Shown here: positions 53,774-64,000 of the stretch, piece after piece | Layout of the letters: every line of letters starts with the position of its first letter | How positions within the stretch are numbered: position 1 is the stretch's first letter | The notes under the pieces: generated by a model | Databases searched by the model: none | Told to the model about the DNA's origin: nothing | The model's input: the letters and a program-made list of their open reading frames with translations, nothing else | Source of the DNA: Gracilariopsis chorda | Lineage: Eukaryota; Rhodophyta; Florideophyceae; Gracilariales; Gracilariaceae | Length of the DNA: 64,000 nt | NCBI GenBank assembly: GCA_003194525.1 | Contig: NBIV01000075.1 | Coordinates: forward strand, 62,001 to 126,000 | Direction: 5' to 3' | Program-made: the position numbers and the translations under genes

Positions 53774-56700
53774 GTGAAAGAGCCCGCTGTTTTCGAGGAG
53801 TCACAAATAACTCGCATGAATGTCTTTGATGTGTTTTTTCCAACTTCGTTGCTGGGAAAACTACGTTCTTACGTTAATCGTGTACTGTCAGCTAGAAAGG
53901 AAAAGCCTACTACTGTGATGGAATTCAAGGGCATCATTGTGAACCATGTGCTTGCAGCCTCATATGGTACTACTGTGTCGGTTATGACGTACACAGAAAG
54001 TGAAGAGTTCTATTATCAAACTGGAATCTTGGGGAAACGTTACGCGGAAATTTGGGCTGCATTGAGGGGAACAAAGAAGCGTCCACAACGCGCAGAGGTT
54101 TACGGTAATAGCGAGAAGGGGTGGTTCAACAAACCGGTCGTTGGAAATTAAATGATCACAGAACTAGAGCAAGAGCGGTCGAAAATCAATAGAAACTGCT
54201 TGTACGTTCCAGGGCAAAACAATTTTCAGCCTGGATGAAGATCACCAACGATTGCGGTCTCGCGCTGTGACACATCTTACCAACCTTTTACATGTCAGTA
54301 ATCCTCAAAAGGCCCTCGGGCCTGTTAATAACGCGTTGTGCTCTGCACTGACATCCGCTTTTATAGGTAGTCATTACTTTCGACCAGGGGAAAAGTTAAT
54401 ACATGTGTAGGAGAGATTAGTCCAACTTTTGCGGGGGGCCGCTACTCCAGGATCCCTGAGGCCAATGACCGATAATGTTTTGCTGCAGATCGCGGCTACA
54501 ACAAAAAAGGGAATGTAGACTTCATCAAGAACAGGCTTGGTGCTACTGGAATTGGGACCCACAAGCGGAGTCTTGATTATCCTTTCGTCTGTGGAGAGGG
54601 CCCATTGTGAAAGCGCCATAGAGCTATGGTCGTGCATGAAAAAGGTTGCAGAGCTGTGTACAGTGCGACAGGGCCTGCAAAATAGAAGAATGGTAGAGTG
54701 ATCCAAGCTATTGTGTGTAGAGAAAGATTTTCGGACAGGATACCTTCGGTTTACCACAACAATGTGAAATGGTTTGGATCACATTTGTACACTCTGACTC
54801 CGAAGTATGCGTTCTTGAGTCGGGCGGTTGCTGCCGAGATTCGAAAGAAAGTCAACGATGTTAACGGCTTAGAAGCTTCCACCAGCACTAATGCAAATGC
54901 CGAATCGGAACTCAAGCTCAGCCTTGCACTGAGCCAAGTTCACGAATACACTCTCCTAAAGTCTGAGGACCCAGGATGGTTTTTTGATGCGTGCATTTCA
55001 GTTCAATTCAAGAACGACACATGGCTTCATCGTTATCTTTGCAGCTGACTACGACAAAATTTTGGCTGGAAGCGCAGAAATATTTAAGGGGAATATAATT
55101 ATGCGAGGATCCTCTCCGCTACCAAGTGAAATATTACAAGCAAAAGAACATCTGGATACAAAATGGGAACATATCATAACCACTCTAGGTTTCGTAGCAG
55201 AGACACCGACGCAACCACGAGTGAGAGTGATCCTGTGTCAGCGATAATGACAGCCACCCTGTCGTCATTGCAAGCGCTAAAAAAGAGTAATTGTTTTCAA
55301 TGCTTGCAAACGAGGACCATCGACAGCCATCTTCAACGAACAAACAACCCCTTACAAGCAAAATATTGGCTCTTCAACAGTCTGTAAACGATGGAAACCT
55401 TGCTTTGCACGCCCTCCAAATGCCCCAATTGCCTCAGGACCAGCAAAATATGTTGCACACAAATTCATTGGAACAAAAAATGTATGAAGCATCACTGACA
55501 GCGTGGTTCATGAAGCCACTAACTATCACAGGTGGAATGAAAGAGGTCACATAACGAGCGTACAGTTCTCAAGAATATTCCGCAATTCTTTGATCATAAT
55601 ACCGTACTTGAGGCAGAGGCCTTTCAGAAGAATGAAGAGTTCCGAGATGCATACGAAATGCAGGTGAAAGTCATATGTATCAGAACAACAGGGCTAATTG
55701 GGTCGAAAGAAAAAGACTTAATTGCCGGGAATCTGACGGAATTGCAAGATTCGTGTATGAGAATGAAATTTGCGTCGGCGCTATCGAAGAGAAAACAATG
55801 ACGTCTTTGAAGACAGCAAAAGAGGCTGAAACTGTTATTGACAAGTACAGAATTTTTTTCAAATATCTGCTATTGAGCACTCTGAGTTTTGGAACAACCT
55901 CTTTCACGAACTTGTGTCAACAACATCATGTCGATTGTTAATGCTTACATCACGTTGTTGTTCTTGGAGAAAAGACAGTCTTTTTTGTGGTGAGCAGAGG
56001 GAGCAACATTGAAGTGGGGGAAATTCTCTACGTTGCAGTGTTAGAGTTTAGCACTGCAATCATTGCCAACTACATATTTGCGATCAGTTCATTACGCAGA
56101 GTTGCATTTACGTGGATTGGCCGACGCGCCGACAACATACCAAAAGAATATGATTCTCTTTTGCTTAATTCCTCTGCAACAGATCTGTTTTCGTTCTGCG
56201 CTTACTACAATGTCAGCAATGCTTACAAAAAAATTGTAGCACAGCGGGGACCACTACCACCATCCAGAATGATAGGGCCTACATCTCTCGTTTTTCGGAA
56301 CCACCTTAAGAAGGGTGTAGATGAGTTCAGCCGTAACATGAAAACGATATGCTACACAAATTCATCCGAAAATCCGATTGTAAGCGTTATAGGGAGACTA
56401 ATTAGGTCTCAAGTTGCAAATTCTGCTTTGGTCTACCGGCTTATTTTAGCTCGTACGAAAGGAATCTTATAGGGAATCAATGATATTGGTCGACACATTC
56501 TGTTCAGTTATAGAAATCAAAGACACGCCGTGTCTCAGTGTATGACGTTTTTAGACTTTGCGAAACAACTGGGGAAAGAGTTTGTAACACAATACAGAAG
56601 TCATAATGAGGCACAAAATTCTACTGAGCTTGTGGCTACAAGTGTTTCAGAACGAAATTCGTTGTCAAAGATCTATGTCCAAAACGTCATAGAAAAGCGT

Positions 56701-57000
56701 AACCGGGCTAACGATGCAAAAAGAAGACTTTGTTTACCTGGAAATCATGCAGTTGTGATAGGAAATTCTTCATACTGCTCTCTTTGTTCGTACAACTTTT
56801 TGTTAAAATTAAGAGGAGTAACGTTCAAAAAGAAGGGGGGTTCAAAGGTCAGGCAGTGGTGTAAAATTTTTAGGCAACCGTTCTGTAAAAAGTGTTGGGA
56901 TGTGTGTCACAGTGTTCGACAGTTAAAGAAGGCTACAATTTCACAAGCTGAACTGAAATTGATGACGGAAAATGCTGAGGAACAGGCGCCAAAAGAGTAA
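53774..57000 (+). pseudogene. Probable piggyBac-type transposase, decayed
   Basis: Pieces in one direction over 3.2 kb. The N-terminal one is MNVFDVFFPTSLLGKLRSYV...TVMEFKGIIV (53774-54151). The middle pieces, including VYHNNVKWFGSHLY and LKSEDPGWFF, are poorly assignable. FRNHLKKGVDEFSRNMKTIC at about 56.3 kb resembles the GVDxxDQ region. A cysteine-rich C-terminus at 56.74-56.94 kb (YCSLC ... QWCK ... FCKKCWDVCH) resembles the zinc domain that ends many piggyBac transposases. Many stops and frame changes separate the pieces. The family call rests on the two ends; another DDE family is possible. It is not close to the copies at 18 and 34 kb. Confidence 0.45.
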
Positions 57001-57087
57001 GAAGAATGTGGCATTGTTTGAGCTTGAGAGCAAATGAGATAAAGAATTCATGTTTCGGTGTGATCAAAAGCACTCTCAGCATGAAAT

Positions 57088-57211
57088 TCACGCTCCTCCA
57101 GCGTGAGCTTCACGCTGGGAGCAGGGTGATCTCACGCCGAGCAGCGTGATTTACGATATTTCTCGAAAAATCACCCTGCCCCACAGTGAGCGAAATTGTT
57201 CACGCTGTGGG
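57088..57211. repeat. Cluster of nested hairpins
   Basis: TCACGCT (57088-57094) pairs with AGCGTGA (57100-57106). GCAGGGTGAT (57121-57130) pairs with ATCACCCTGC (57170-57179). CCCACAG (57180-57186) pairs with CTGTGGG (57205-57211). The phrases CACGCT and AGCGTGA recur several times within. It begins about 90 bases after the decayed transposase, so it may be that element's subterminal repeat region. Confidence 0.6.
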
Positions 57212-57458
57212 CATGGGGTTAGACGCTCTTCTATTTGCAATTTAATGCTCTTTCGTTCCACCAGTTGCCGCCCCATGCTGTGCTGTGTTTCTGGTTGCCG
57301 TCATGTGCCTTGCTGATTTTCTTGTATTGTGCAGTGTTCTACTGCTGGTTTTGCCATTGCGATTTGCAATCACCTTCCTGCTCGGGTGCCATGTGACGCT
57401 CCTTGCATAACTTGCAGTTCTCAAAACAAATATGTGCCGCAATAATAATCCAATGCTA

Positions 57459-58210
57459 CTAGTGGATGGTTGAGTCTCCTATCCATTTCTTTAGCATCTT
57501 TGATTCTCTGTTAAGCACTAACCTTACATGCACGAAATCAGTTTCTAATGTTTGTAAAGAAGAATTTCTCTTCTGTAAAGAACCTAAATATCTTCTTGAC
57601 ATGTCTTCCGTTAGAATAAAGTAGTGAAATGCACCGAACGTCAGTAAATTCGTATATTCAATGCACATAGCCATCTTTAATAGTAAAATCTTGAATATAT
57701 TTTAAATCAGGCAGGTAAAGGAAGCAGTAAGCTCGATCTCTAAAACGTAGCTTCCAAAATGGCGATTGTTTCGAAAAAGACTGATTAATGGCAAAGCTGT
57801 CCAGAAATCGTACGTGGCAATTCCGTAAGCGACAAATAACCACAGTAAGGTTGCAGAAGCGGCAAGTGACATAACATCAGCTCCAACGTACCAGGGTATA
57901 CCAAGGCCAAAAGTAACGCAGAACATCGTAGAGCAGCCAACAGATGGAGTAGAAAAGCAAGGGATTGAATTCACAAGAGCTCCGCTGTATGGACGGCAGT
58001 GTTAGAGACCGCAGGGGACTTTATTGCCATGAGGAAGAAGATGAGAGAAAGAAGCAGCAGCAGAAAGTGACAGAGTATGACAGTGGGCAGTAGTATCATC
58101 GGCTTGGGACAGACTGGGGCAGTTAGGTCAGGTGGGATACTTTGACAATTAAAATTATCAACATATGGCACCATCCGGTAGAAAAAGTGGCACACATGAG
58201 ACTCTACCAC
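57459..58210 (-). pseudogene. Membrane-protein-like remnant
   Basis: On the minus strand three frames follow in order. 58210-57971 has the strongly hydrophobic LLPTVILCHFLLLLLSLIFF. 57974-57702 starts NSIPCFSTPSVGC and has helices such as MFCVTFGLGIPWYVG and SLAASATLLWLFVAYGIA. 57674-57459 is a soluble-looking tail. They could be one multi-pass membrane protein broken by a frameshift near 57.97 kb and a stop near 57.70 kb, or exons of a gene with introns. I do not recognise the family. The flanks, 57212-57458 and 58211-58644, show nothing else. Confidence 0.35.
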
Positions 58211-58644
58211 TCATATGCCTCATATCACTAATTCAGGAACTTCAAGTGTAGAAAACCCGCGCACAGACGGTTCAAACGATATCTCTGTCGCCTAAGTCCA
58301 TTATTTAAGTCCTGAGAACCACATGCTTCTACATCGCAAGACAAGTGCAAGAGACCGCTTTCTACGATGAAACCGCATAGAAATACTTTCTCAACCCTCA
58401 ATCAGTCCAAGGAGCTGAATCTTCAGAAAGCAGTTCAACATGCCCAATTACACCACGTGTCTATCTGCAAGGCCGCCAGTACTCGTAAACTACCAAAATT
58501 CACATTCCAGTGCACTCTCCATCGTCACAAGCACTAACTTGTCCAGTGTATCAATTAAAACTGCAGACAAAGTGCTGAAAAAGAGCAAGATATTGTACAA
58601 ACTATGCAACAATTTTCTCATAACGGCACATCTTTTGCACAGGA

Positions 58645-59680
58645 ATGCTTCAAGGAATTGGTTCAGTTCTTTGTAAGCACCTTGACCCCCGAACCAAAGT
58701 GCAAACTCCCGCTCACAAACGGTGGCCCAGGCGATGTGTAGGCAAGAAGATTTGTCAAGCGCAACGAATGTATCTCGCTAAAGCGCAGACCATATTTGGA
58801 GAACCTTCGGGCCGACGCCATGTCACCGACGACCCTTGCTTCCCATTTCACCAGAATCTCCCAAGCATGCAAGGAGAAAAAGATACACTCTCCGGAACAA
58901 GTAATTAACATGGACGAGAGTGGAATTTAGGTCAGAACGGTGACAAGAGCCTGCTCAAAGGCACTGTTAGAATCATCTGGCAGAAGTAATTCAAGGGAAT
59001 TAAAACTGTCAGCCAATGCTAAACACGTCACCTTCATGCCCGTGGTGTCGGCTGACGGAAAGTCATGGTCTCCTTTGATCGTCATGCTCGGATCACGCTC
59101 CAAATATAGAGTTAGAAAAGATGGAACGCAGGAGACACCGACAACATGGTCACCGTCTAGTTCTCGAATTGTGTATCGTTATCCTGCCAAAGCAAATGCA
59201 GAAATGTTTTCCAGTGGGACCAACATTTTGTGGAGGAAACAAAAGATTTGCGTGAGAAGTACCGCAATATTCTGCTCACAATTGGCGGTTACGGAGCACA
59301 TTGCTCATTCATAGCATAGCAACTATTTGGAGAGAACAAATAAGTGGTTATTGGCTTACCGTCGCACACATTGCATCTTACGCAGATTCTGGACTACTCT
59401 GGTTTCTCTCCGTTTAAGAACCACTTCCGTAACATCCTCAACGAACGAATCCTAATTGAAAAATGTGAACAAAAGAATGACATATACATTCTTTGTGAGA
59501 TATTGACGCGTTCGTACAAAGAACCCGTTAGTTGCAGTATCATTTCTGAAGGAGTTTGAAGCATGTAGAGTTTGAGAGGCTTACCGTAAGAAATGCAACC
59601 ATCGAGTAATCAGTAGCACTGAAATTATGAATATTGAGCACTATTTGGCGCATGCACTTGCATACAAAACGTTTCTTGAA
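58645..59680 (+). pseudogene. pogo/Jerky-type (DDE_1) transposase, decayed
   Basis: Near 58.74-58.93 kb, in the frame of ARRFVKRNECISLKRRPYLE, the helix-turn-helix end leads to ADAMSPTTLASHFTRISQAC and PEQVINMDESGI, the first catalytic aspartate of the DDE_1 family (NxDEtG). 58940-59314 continues with KHVTFMPVVSADGKSWSPLIVM. 59344-59559 has VIGLPSHTLHLTQILDYSGF and FKNHFRNIL, matching the family's lpaHtsh.lQPLD..vF.pfK block. An in-frame stop follows the NMDESG motif (GI then TAG), and there are frame changes, so it is dead. The C-terminal segment NIEHYLAHALAYKTFLELAV may extend to about 59680. Confidence 0.65.
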
Positions 59681-59684
59681 CTTG

Positions 59685-60545
59685 CTGTAGAGCAATGCGT
59701 ATGCGCATACCCTCTAGGCGAGGTGGATCATGAATGATTCAGTACCAAACTGGCGTCGGTTCAAGGCAGATATGAGTAGACCCTTGTACACTTTGGGTGA
59801 AACTCGACATGAATGTTATGTGAGTAGTTTTGGAACCTTCGTGGGTAATTTCTGTGATATATGGAATAGATTTACGCCAGGTAAACGCACGGATATTATT
59901 CATAGCAGGCATGATTCACACATTTCGTGTTGCGCCGGGTCCAGCCGTGCCGCTCAGTGACACAAATGTGTGGACAAGAAACGTGGCACACTACAGTTCT
60001 ATTATGACCCAATAGTACTTATAGGAGAACGTCTTTTCCGTCTTACCCTGAAGTAGAGTTTGGCTGGAACTCGGCTCTGAGTTTATCGCCTGCGCGAAGT
60101 GAGAAGCTCTACCTGGGGTTTCACCACATCCGGTAAAATTATACTCACCCGCAAAATATCAATGAGAACCACTGATCTGTCTTACGCCGTGGGCTCGCCC
60201 AGTGAGCACTGTTTTTATCGTATTGGATAGCTTTTATTGTGGGAAGAGATAGTCGTTTTACTCAGTATTGAGTATCACCATGCTGGATAAATAAGCAACA
60301 CCCCTATGGCCATTTGGAATCTCCGTGGGCCGGAAAAATCCTTACATTGGCCTTTGAACTAAGTTGACCAGCTGGTAACCAAAGTCTGGGTAACAAATCC
60401 GTCGGAATACACAGAACTTGCATTGGTTTTATACTAGAACACCGTGCGATACGGACAAACTCTTTTGCTGCACTTACATCGAAAAATAGCAATTCCGCTA
60501 TTACTTTGAGATAATCTCCCGCCTAAAGACATTGCTTTACATGTG
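59685..60545 (+). repeat. Diverged dispersed repeat, copy 2
   Basis: Same repeat as 34834-35770, same orientation. The two also read similarly in translation over FVGxFCxIWNR and KRTDIIH..HDS, but stops interrupt both, so I take this as DNA-level relatedness. It follows the decayed pogo-type transposase. Confidence 0.65.
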
Positions 60546-61844
60546 CAGGGAATTTTCCGAAGTCACCCAATATATTAGAGAAAAATAGGAAGACTTTTCA
60601 GAATGGGATATTGAATACAAATTTCGGAGCATGATTAACATCTTATGACGTTCCGGATGCCCTGAGGGAACCAGACCAGCAGAGTGAAGGGGTGGAGTGT
60701 CATTCTTTTTCCAAGTGCAGGGTGCAAAAATTTGTCATCACCGAAAGAGTTAGAGGGTTTGTGGCTTGAGAGTTTGAAGAAAGAGTCCTGAATGAGAATC
60801 AAAGCCGTATATAATGCCTGCAACGACACCCAAATCTGCTTAAAACATTTATTTTGTCTCAATAAATTTGCAAAGTTTATCCAAGGCTACAAGGGACTTT
60901 ATGTGAAACGGTAACAGAATCGTATGAATGTTTTTGCTAAAAATATAATTATTGGTTTTTTCTCTGTCGTACTTTGCGCAAAATTGGTTTTCGTTTAGCG
61001 GGCACCAAATTTGTTCGGAAACAAAGTTTAAATGTTCAAAACAACGGTAATCAAAGTATCATTTGATTGACGTCGTTTTGAACGTTTAAAATTTGTTATC
61101 CAAAACTGAGGCAGTAATTGAACTAACGGTATAAGTTTGAAGCAAACTCAAGGTTTGTGAGATTATTTTATTTTAACACCAAGATTAGTGTCCCAGTTGG
61201 ACATGCCCCCTGATAGCTGGTCGAGATTGTAGGCTGAAACGGGGGCAATAACGATGGTATGTCACAGCAGGTTTTAAAAAGCGCGCGCGTGACACGGAAC
61301 TACTTGTCACTGCTTTATTTGTCAAGATGAGTTTGAGTTGCTCAGTGTTTTCTTATTGGCCCATTTCCAAAATAGGGTCGCATCATTGACTACTGAAAAT
61401 GAAAAATATTCAATTTGGACTCATTGAGATGGTCAGTCTTTCAAAACCCGTCTGCTGAGCTGTTCCTTTTCAATCAAGTTTTTAATCCGTCTACGCCGTG
61501 TAGATTATCCCTTGGCCCGCGCGCCACTGGGCCACTGGTACTGTTGTACCCTTCGGCACCCCTAGTAACCTTCCTTCAGAAACAACACAGCCAATTTTTT
61601 TGTAGTGCCAGTTTTATGCATCTTGCTTTGCGGCCGGCAGCGCTTTGACGCACCTCATGGTAACACAATCCAGGAAACTCTGCAGTCGCCAGTCCTCAGA
61701 AAGAGTTCCCTTCCTCGCTCAGGTTGGTCCAACCACCGTATCTTGAAATCTGCGGACGAAGATGGAAGCTCTCAACTGTACCGGACATAGAAACTGCCAC
61801 CATCAACGATATTCTGTCTTGAAGGCGTCTAAAGCACTGCGGAG
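60546..61844. other. Gene-free stretch with a large hairpin
   Basis: No gene is seen. It holds the long foldback at 61018-61099, and its right part should contain the promoter of the membrane-protein gene at 61845. AT-rich sequence lies near 61.14-61.18 kb. Confidence 0.5.
61018..61099. repeat. Long near-perfect hairpin
   Basis: The core runs from TTTAAATGTTCAAAAC (61027) to GTTTTGAACGTTTAAA (ending 61090), with inner pairs ACG/CGT and AATCAAA/TTTGATT around a loop GTATCA. The outer extension is AACAAA/TTTGTT. That makes about 30 paired bases per arm with only a few mismatches. It could be a foldback or MITE-like element or a small-RNA precursor. Confidence 0.7.
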
Positions 61845-63305
61845 ATGAGTTCGCCAGGGCTGATGCCGTTCCAGCCGCGCGGCGTGAGCGTCTTCAACAG
61901 CGCGTTTGAGACTCATTTTCCCAACGTTCTACTTAGCGGCGTGTTGGCCTTTCTCGTGCTGCTCGAGCTCGAGAATGTGACCGATGTGCTTGTGTACCGG
62001 CATTACTCCATCAACAAGCGCTCCTTGGACACCTACATGCTCTATTCGCGCATCTCCAGTATACGCTCCGTTTTCCGCACGCTCGGGGGCGTCGAGTGGG
62101 CTTCCAACCAGGTAGCGACCGTGCCCAAGTCCTCGGTCCCGTCTCATTATCGTCGACACAGTGGGGAGAGACCCTCTTCCGAAGCGCATCGACTGCCCTC
62201 GACGAAAGACTGCACTCCTCGTGGTGTTCCATGTCCACAACTGCGGTACAGGAAGCTCCTGTTTCCGCTACTTATCCGCTTCACTCTTCTGGCTCTTCAG
62301 CTTTTCGCAATCTATTCAAGTTCAACTACAACCAGGGATGTACCTGTGACACCAAATTTCAACCTTGTTCTCTCCAACAACACCAAACCCCTCCCCTCCC
62401 CCAAGGGAAACTTTCCATCATGCCGATCATGGATCCAATCCACACGCGGTGTAGAGCAGAACGGAGACGTACTTCTGTGCATCGACAGTGAGGAATCGCG
62501 ACGGTTTGAAGGTCAGCCATCCCAGAACACCACTTTGCACTTCCTTTTCTCCCCCGACGAGAACCGCTTTGAGTTCATTGTGCGCGATCACCTTGCGATG
62601 GAAAGCCGGGTGTTTGTGAAGGCAAAGATTTCGTTCTTGTCAGGAGAAAATGTGGGTGTCGCACCACTGCGACCCGACCTGACATCTGACAACGGCACTG
62701 CAGAAGAGCTTGTCAAGAAGGTAATGGTGAATGCTTTGCGTAGGCAGAGGGTAGAGATTCGTATGGACGACATTCGCACCTTCACGGATTCTAATGTGAC
62801 ATACAATTATTCCTGTTCGCTCGATTTGTGTGATCGCGTCAAGTTATCTAACGCAGTTCTCGACGAACTGCGGACACTGAAGCTGGACGTCAACAAGACC
62901 AGCACAGGTGTATGGCTCTTTAATGGAACGGGCTACATTTTCGAGGACAAGAAAGCAATAGCTGTCGTCAGCAGCAATCGTGTTGCTCAAGGATGGTTCC
63001 TCATCATTTGGGTCGCTCTGTTGCTCACGCGCTTAATTGCCAACAGATGGTTGAGCGATTTTGAGGAACTGGCTTACGCGGCGTTGAAGAAGGTGCATGG
63101 GGAGCGTATGAGCGTTGGCCCGTTGGCCGTTACGGAGCATCGCGCTCCGGTTTTTGTGCGCAAGTTCTCGGATGGGCGAGTTGGACATATTGGATTTCGG
63201 CCGGCTTCTCCTCGGCAACGCGTCGTGGAGAGTTTTCAGGATTGCGAGGTTGTGTTGGGCACCATTAGGCATACGCGTGGTACGAAAGGTAACAGCTATC
63301 CCTAA
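61845..63305 (+). CDS. Glycosylated membrane protein with large outer domain
   Basis: A 486-residue intron-free ORF. Helices lie at about 28-43, 138-157 and 384-402. A loop of about 95 residues between the first two is basic and Ser-rich. The region of about 225 residues between helices 2 and 3 has many N-glycosylation sequons (NNT, NTT, NGT, NVT, NYS, NKT, NGT) and a few cysteines (SCRSW, LCID, SCSLDLC), so it is probably outside the cell or in the lumen. The C-tail (403-486) is cytosolic in this model: WLSDFEELAYAALKKVHGER, then basic and Arg-rich. I do not recognise the family. The protein at 1-1311 has the same layout, including an acidic amphipathic helix right after the last membrane helix. 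Confidence 0.75.
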   Translation: MSSPGLMPFQPRGVSVFNSAFETHFPNVLLSGVLAFLVLLELENVTDVLVYRHYSINKRSLDTYMLYSRISSIRSVFRTLGGVEWASNQVATVPKSSVPSHYRRHSGERPSSEAHRLPSTKDCTPRGVPCPQLRYRKLLFPLLIRFTLLALQLFAIYSSSTTTRDVPVTPNFNLVLSNNTKPLPSPKGNFPSCRSWIQSTRGVEQNGDVLLCIDSEESRRFEGQPSQNTTLHFLFSPDENRFEFIVRDHLAMESRVFVKAKISFLSGENVGVAPLRPDLTSDNGTAEELVKKVMVNALRRQRVEIRMDDIRTFTDSNVTYNYSCSLDLCDRVKLSNAVLDELRTLKLDVNKTSTGVWLFNGTGYIFEDKKAIAVVSSNRVAQGWFLIIWVALLLTRLIANRWLSDFEELAYAALKKVHGERMSVGPLAVTEHRAPVFVRKFSDGRVGHIGFRPASPRQRVVESFQDCEVVLGTIRHTRGTKGNSYP

Positions 63306-63664
63306 AGCCTCCCCCCGGTGCAATACGTTTAGTTGGTAGCGATGTAGGCCACCACGACACTATTAACTCACTTGTAGCACAAACAGACATATACCAGTGT
63401 TCGAGAGTATCGATACTGGGGCAGAAGAATGATAGAAGGTTAGAAGGTTGGCACTGAGAGAACCGAAACTCATCGCGTACCAGAATACAGTGAGCTGGAA
63501 TATTGCACGCGCTCTTTAGTAATTCTAACGATCAAGTAAACGGTAAACAGCGCACTTCTTGACGAGGGCGACATGCTACACATCCGCCGTGTTTTTGCGA
63601 GCTCTGTTGGTGAACCGATGAACTGATTTTGTGCAGACAACAATGAAGCACAGCGGCGGCAGTG
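63306..63664. other. Spacer between two membrane-protein genes
   Basis: About 360 bases without a convincing gene; the longest frames here are on the minus strand and look random. It probably contains the 3' end of the first gene and the promoter of the next. Confidence 0.5.
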
Positions 63665-64000
63665 ATGCACGCCGCATCGAATTGTTACCTATCTGAACTG
63701 CTCCCATACCCGACCCTCTACACCAACATTACCGAACGCCTATCTGCATACGTGTCACACGTTTTCTCGAACGCTACCTCACTAATGAATATGTTCCTCG
63801 TCTTCATGGTTTTCTACATCGCTTCGCTGTTGACCAAGAAGGCCACTTATGTACACACGTTATGCCTGATGGGATACACCAATGTCCATCTACAGCCTCG
63901 AAAGACTCCTCTCATCTCTTTTGAGACCTATTCGCAGCGTGCCGTCAATACTTGTTGTCCGGCGAACTGTACAACCTTCTTGAAACAAGGACTGCACAGT
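63665..64000 (+). CDS. Membrane protein, 3' part beyond the window
   Basis: Open from ATG 63665 to the right edge (112 codons), with an in-frame TGA about 20 bases before it. The N-terminus has two sequons (NIT near 25, NAT near 39). A membrane helix lies at about 41-58 (MNMFLVFMVFYIASLL), followed by KK and a loop with TYVHTLCLMGYTNVHLQPRK and several cysteines (TCCPANCTTF). ATG 63785 is an alternative start, but it would leave no outer N-terminus. The neighbouring gene has the same early helix and basic loop and reads in the same direction, which suggests a local family. Confidence 0.55.
   Translation, partial: MHAASNCYLSELLPYPTLYTNITERLSAYVSHVFSNATSLMNMFLVFMVFYIASLLTKKATYVHTLCLMGYTNVHLQPRKTPLISFETYSQRAVNTCCPANCTTFLKQGLHS

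Noticed and set aside
1-64000. tRNA or rRNA genes
   Set aside because: I looked for B-box-like GGTTCGAATCC words and conserved rRNA phrases and found none that came with a cloverleaf or the expected surroundings.

Overview
This is a stretch of nuclear DNA from a eukaryote. It carries LTR retrotransposons, Helitrons and piggyBac/pogo-type transposons, and the few host-type genes are intron-poor. My best guess is a red alga with a transposon-rich, intron-poor genome. That is an impression, not a proof: nothing in the window is diagnostic, and an rRNA or organellar marker would be needed to settle it.

Host-type genes sit mainly at the two ends. On the left are a membrane protein that runs off the window on the minus strand (1-1311) and a secreted protein with four ten-cysteine repeats (2625-4259). 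On the right are a membrane protein (61845-63305) and a second one that runs off the right edge (63665-64000). The three membrane proteins share a layout: short glycosylatable N-terminus, early membrane helix, basic loop and, in the two longer ones, further helices flanking a large outer domain. They may belong to one diverged family. A small unrecognised ORF lies at 20784-21233, and a decayed membrane-protein-like stretch at 57459-58210.

Most of the rest is mobile DNA. A young, whole-looking Ty3/gypsy chromovirus (4499-11218, minus strand, TSD TCATG) has an extra zinc-finger ORF before gag and an extra ORF after pol. It is followed by a short-LTR Ty1/copia element (11299-17003, plus strand, TSD CCTTT) whose primer site matches the anticodon half of initiator tRNA-Met. 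A larger, older, broken Ty3/gypsy chromovirus (21422-32882, minus strand, TSD GCAAC) has an antisense coding region between pol and the 3' LTR, a very long integrase tail ending in a chromodomain, and GC-rich micro-hairpins scattered throughout. Decayed piggyBac-type transposases lie at 17945-19773, 33980-34540 and probably 53774-57000, and a pogo/Jerky-type transposase at 58645-59680. A diverged repeat of about 0.9 kb occurs at 34834-35770 and 59685-60545.

From 38059 to 47105 there is a head-to-tail series of Helitron copies: one near-complete copy with Rep and helicase regions, plus deleted ones. A second, distinct Helitron lineage follows at about 48900-53545. Both end in a pair of GC-rich hairpins, and both have an altered Walker A motif. 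The near-complete copy of the first lineage also has HUQ instead of HUH in its Rep core. The least expected structures are the micro-hairpins and antisense coding region of the 21-33 kb element, the tandem Helitron series, and several long isolated hairpins (2.05, 33.0, 57.1 and 61.0 kb).
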